Shown in pieces: positions 23,610 through 25,465 of a DNA stretch of 25,465 bases; within the stretch, counting starts at the first letter, position 1; every line of letters starts with the position of its first letter. Made by a program: the position numbers and the translations under genes. The notes below the pieces were generated by a model. That model saw nothing but the letters and a program-made list of their open reading frames with translations, had not been told where the DNA came from and made no database searches. This DNA is from an uncultured Bacteroidaceae bacterium (lineage in GTDB: Bacteria > Bacteroidota > Bacteroidia > Bacteroidales > Bacteroidaceae), in the NCBI GenBank assembly GCA_934394435.1, contig CAKRRN010000035.1, forward strand, positions 1 to 25,465. The letters run 5' to 3'.

Positions 23610-23830
23610 TTGTTTCAGGAGCAGTTCTATCTCCCATCTTTGGTGGTATATGGCAATGATTTCCTCGGAAGACATCTCCATATCGTTAGTCAGTAGCGAT
23701 ATCCGTTTGGATTTTTTCTTCTTGAGATCAACATATGCAAGTCTAATGGGCCATTTTAAGGTGTTCGCTCTGCTTGTCTTCCTTGTTGCAACTGAGTATG
23801 AGACGCGGAAGCAAATACGCAGAAGCAGGA
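23610..23830 (-). pseudogene. Remnant of an IS4-family transposase
   Basis: A minus-strand frame contains PIRLAYVD, KKKSKRISLLTNDMEMSSEE and IIAIYHQRWEIELLLKQ. This matches the C-terminal part of IS4-type transposases, where IYxxRWxIELxFKQ carries the third catalytic residue (Glu of WEIEL). The similarity stops after KQ, about 32 bp before the recQ terminator, and there is no N-terminal two thirds of the enzyme. The frame upstream (to 23891) does not resemble transposase and overlaps palindromic repeats. It is a dead fragment. Boundaries are approximate, and no terminal inverted repeats could be identified. Confidence 0.7.
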
Positions 23831-23859
23831 CTACAGAGACTGTTTGGCTAATATCGTAT

Positions 23860-23949
23860 CCAGTACCACCTGCGTGGTACTGGAGTTTCATATGCTTGGT
23901 ACTGGAGTGTCAGCCTGCTAAAACTCCAGTACCACCTAACTGGTACTGG
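23860..23949. repeat. Clustered CCAGTACCA palindromes (REP-like)
   Basis: Two hairpins, CCAGTACCA-N6-TGGTACTGG (23860-23883) and CCAGTACCA-N6-TGGTACTGG (23926-23949), flank a lone TTGGTACTGGAGT (23896-23908). In addition GTGGTACTGGAGTTT (23874-23888) and AAACTCCAGTACCAC (23921-23935) form a 15-bp perfect inverted repeat. The arrangement resembles REP/BIME palindromes. Confidence 0.75.
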
Positions 23950-24142
23950 CGAAACTGATAATATGCTTGCCTATACCAGTAGCCTACCAAGGATTAGACC
24001 ATCTATAAAAACCCAAATCAGTCATTAGATTCCGATTCAAGTGAGACTTTATTTTGAATTTTAGCGGACAGCGATGAATTAGGATATTCGTTTTACTAAA
24101 ATTTAGAAATCAAATTCTCTCAAGCACCCAATAGGCTCTTTC
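23892..24142. other. Gene-free stretch between the IS remnant and the exported protein gene
   Basis: Apart from the palindromic repeats at its left end, this AT-rich segment shows no convincing frame, tRNA or promoter. It is probably debris from insertion and decay. Confidence 0.4.
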
Positions 24143-25225
24143 CTACCTTTTAACAGCAGTCTTCTTACCCCCAATTATATATATACCGTCTTTGGGCGCA
24201 TTCTGATGCTTACGCCCTTGTAAGTCGTAGATAAAACTATTATTTGTTTTTTTGCAGATGGTCGTACTCACGACCTCTGATACTCCTCCCAAAGGGAAAT
24301 CTTTTGTATTGAAATGTACCGTGTACTCTTTATCTTTGAGGTCAGAAAGTCCTGTATAACTAATTGTATCTTTTTTCCAAATGACATAGTCTGCTTCTGT
24401 TCCAGGATTTAATTCCCATCCACAGATACGATAAATATTATTATCTATTCGATAAAAACAAGAGTATTCACGGTTAGGAGAATGCCATCCAATTTTCTCA
24501 ACCGTGAGAATTCCATTTTTATATACACTCTTAATAGCTTCTTCTTCATTGTCTTTCCTCTCTTCACTCTTCGTATATCCTGAATCATATGTGAACAGGG
24601 GATTTGCGGAGATCTCTCGTACAATATAATTTCCGTAGTCATATTCCATCCACAACGTATGACTATACTGATTGGGGGCCATTGGCAAAATCATAAAGTG
24701 ATTTGTAAATGAGCCAAAGTCTTCAAGCCAACTATCATAATACAGGGCATCGGCAGAATGTACTTTCATTAGTCGCTTCTGAGTAGGGACGTTCTTTCCC
24801 AAACAAGAGACATTTACAAGAGTGTCTTTTACGGAATCAACAATCCATTCAATTCCATTATATGTCCTAAAACGATTACCTGCAGAGAGTGTAAAATCAA
24901 AGGCAAGATGTTCTTTGCCCAACTCAAAATCATATAGGTAAATATGTTTATCTTCCAGACGGTAACCGAAATCTAATTTTACAGGCTCACCTTGTGTCAG
25001 AGAACTTTCACTATAAATTCGTTGAATAACATTCCCCTTATCTATATTTTCTGGATAACAATGATATTCTGTGACTAAAGGCGTTTTCTGCCCCTCTTCA
25101 ATTGTTACGATAGCCCAACTATGTTGAGCTATCATTATATGAGAGCTTATCAAGCATAAAAGGAAGGCAAATACTTTTAGTATAGAATTTTTCTTCCCCA
25201 CATTATCTTTTTCTAAATGTTTCAT
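24143..25225 (-). CDS. Exported protein of unknown function with a Bacteroidales-type C-terminal motif
   Basis: This is a 360-aa protein. After a basic start (MKHLEKDNVGKKNS) comes a hydrophobic stretch, ILKVFAFLLCLISSHIMIA, a signal peptide probably cut near residue 33. The body is rich in Tyr, Asp and Glu with many beta-like segments, and I do not recognise a domain. The C-terminus SFIYDLQGRKHQNAPKDGIYIIGGKKTAVK is a short motif common at the ends of secreted Prevotella and Bacteroides proteins, thought to be a remnant or variant of a secretion or surface-anchoring tail. Its ATG lies 5 bp after the stop of the frameshifted gene upstream, so the two form an operon whose promoter is outside the window. 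Codon use is AT-rich, unlike recQ and hisS. Confidence 0.85.
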   Translation of the reverse strand: MKHLEKDNVGKKNSILKVFAFLLCLISSHIMIAQHSWAIVTIEEGQKTPLVTEYHCYPENIDKGNVIQRIYSESSLTQGEPVKLDFGYRLEDKHIYLYDFELGKEHLAFDFTLSAGNRFRTYNGIEWIVDSVKDTLVNVSCLGKNVPTQKRLMKVHSADALYYDSWLEDFGSFTNHFMILPMAPNQYSHTLWMEYDYGNYIVREISANPLFTYDSGYTKSEERKDNEEEAIKSVYKNGILTVEKIGWHSPNREYSCFYRIDNNIYRICGWELNPGTEADYVIWKKDTISYTGLSDLKDKEYTVHFNTKDFPLGGVSEVVSTTICKKTNNSFIYDLQGRKHQNAPKDGIYIIGGKKTAVKR

Positions 25226-25230
25226 AATAT

Positions 25231-25465
25231 TTATTTTATTTCAAATTTTAGGTTTGTACCCAATGGTACGAAAGTTGAGTTTTTTATTCTAACATATCTA
25301 GCTTCTATTTTAATATTTCCTTGACCCAATGTGGAGCACTCGTTAAAGAATAAATGCTACCGTATATTTTCCGAGTTGCTAAAACTGAACCCTCAAAATA
25401 GCCAGCGTATACTCCTGGATATTTTAGGGCATTGGGATATATTCCTGTTGAAGTACCGTAAATTC
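25231..25465 (-). pseudogene. 3' end of a gene with an apparent frameshift (partial)
   Basis: Two overlapping minus-strand frames both look coding. The first, open from the window edge to a TAG at 25305-25307, reads IYGTSTGIYPNALKYPGVY then AGYFEGSVLATRKIYGSIYS, like the repeat-rich ends of tail-fibre or adhesin-like proteins. The second, open from 25356 to a TAA at 25231-25233, reads GNIKIEARYVRIKNSTFVP then LGTNLKFEIK, a plausible beta-rich C-terminus. It ends 5 bp before the next ATG. The switch must lie within 25305-25356. It could be a real frameshift mutation, a sequencing error or, less likely, programmed frameshifting. The function is not recognisable. Confidence 0.5.

Overview
The window reads as a chromosomal segment of a Bacteroidota species, most likely Prevotella or a close relative. 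Several genes lack a Shine-Dalgarno sequence and have A-rich leaders. TAnnTTTG boxes (the Bacteroidota -7 element) lie upstream of many starts, and hisS has a full TTTG-N19-TAACTTTG promoter. The protein families fit this group, for example a cytosolic M49 peptidase and a secreted protein with a YDLQGRK...GIYIIGGKK tail. The genus is inferred; only Bacteroidota is well supported.

Layout. (1) 1-8015 is accessory-like. A truncated plus-strand gene with an EQL repeat tail faces a 129-aa gene of unknown function. Next comes a minus-strand type I restriction-modification operon in the order hsdM-hsdS-hsdR. It is followed by a structured 136-nt inverted-repeat element, an unrecognised 371-aa gene and a strong terminator. 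(2) A small lipoprotein gene sits directly upstream of hsdM on the same strand. Its promoter candidate has a G8 tract abutting the -7 box, so lipoprotein expression, and possibly the RM operon, could be phase variable. (3) 9124-14228 holds a secreted Tyr-rich protein, hisS (minus) and, divergent from hisS, an 868-aa coiled coil. That coiled coil has an SbcC/Rad50-type zinc hook at its midpoint but no ATPase heads. (4) 14677-17710 is a translationally coupled trio: AraC-type regulator, dipeptidyl peptidase III and AlkD-like HEAT-repeat protein. (5) 17750-23489 holds a Fur-family regulator with purA, then recJ and recQ. (6) 23490-25465 is decayed: a recQ terminator, an IS4-like transposase remnant, palindromic repeats, an exported protein and a frameshifted gene at the edge.

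How the genes relate. Genome maintenance and defence dominate: a type I RM system, an SbcC-like hook protein, an AlkD-like protein, RecJ and RecQ. They are in separate transcription units, so this is neighbourhood and not evidence of one pathway. The best candidates for something undescribed are the headless hook protein, the G8 promoter upstream of the lipoprotein/RM genes, the Fur-family gene whose start codon lies inside a perfect inverted repeat, and the structured element plus unknown gene at the tail of the RM operon.
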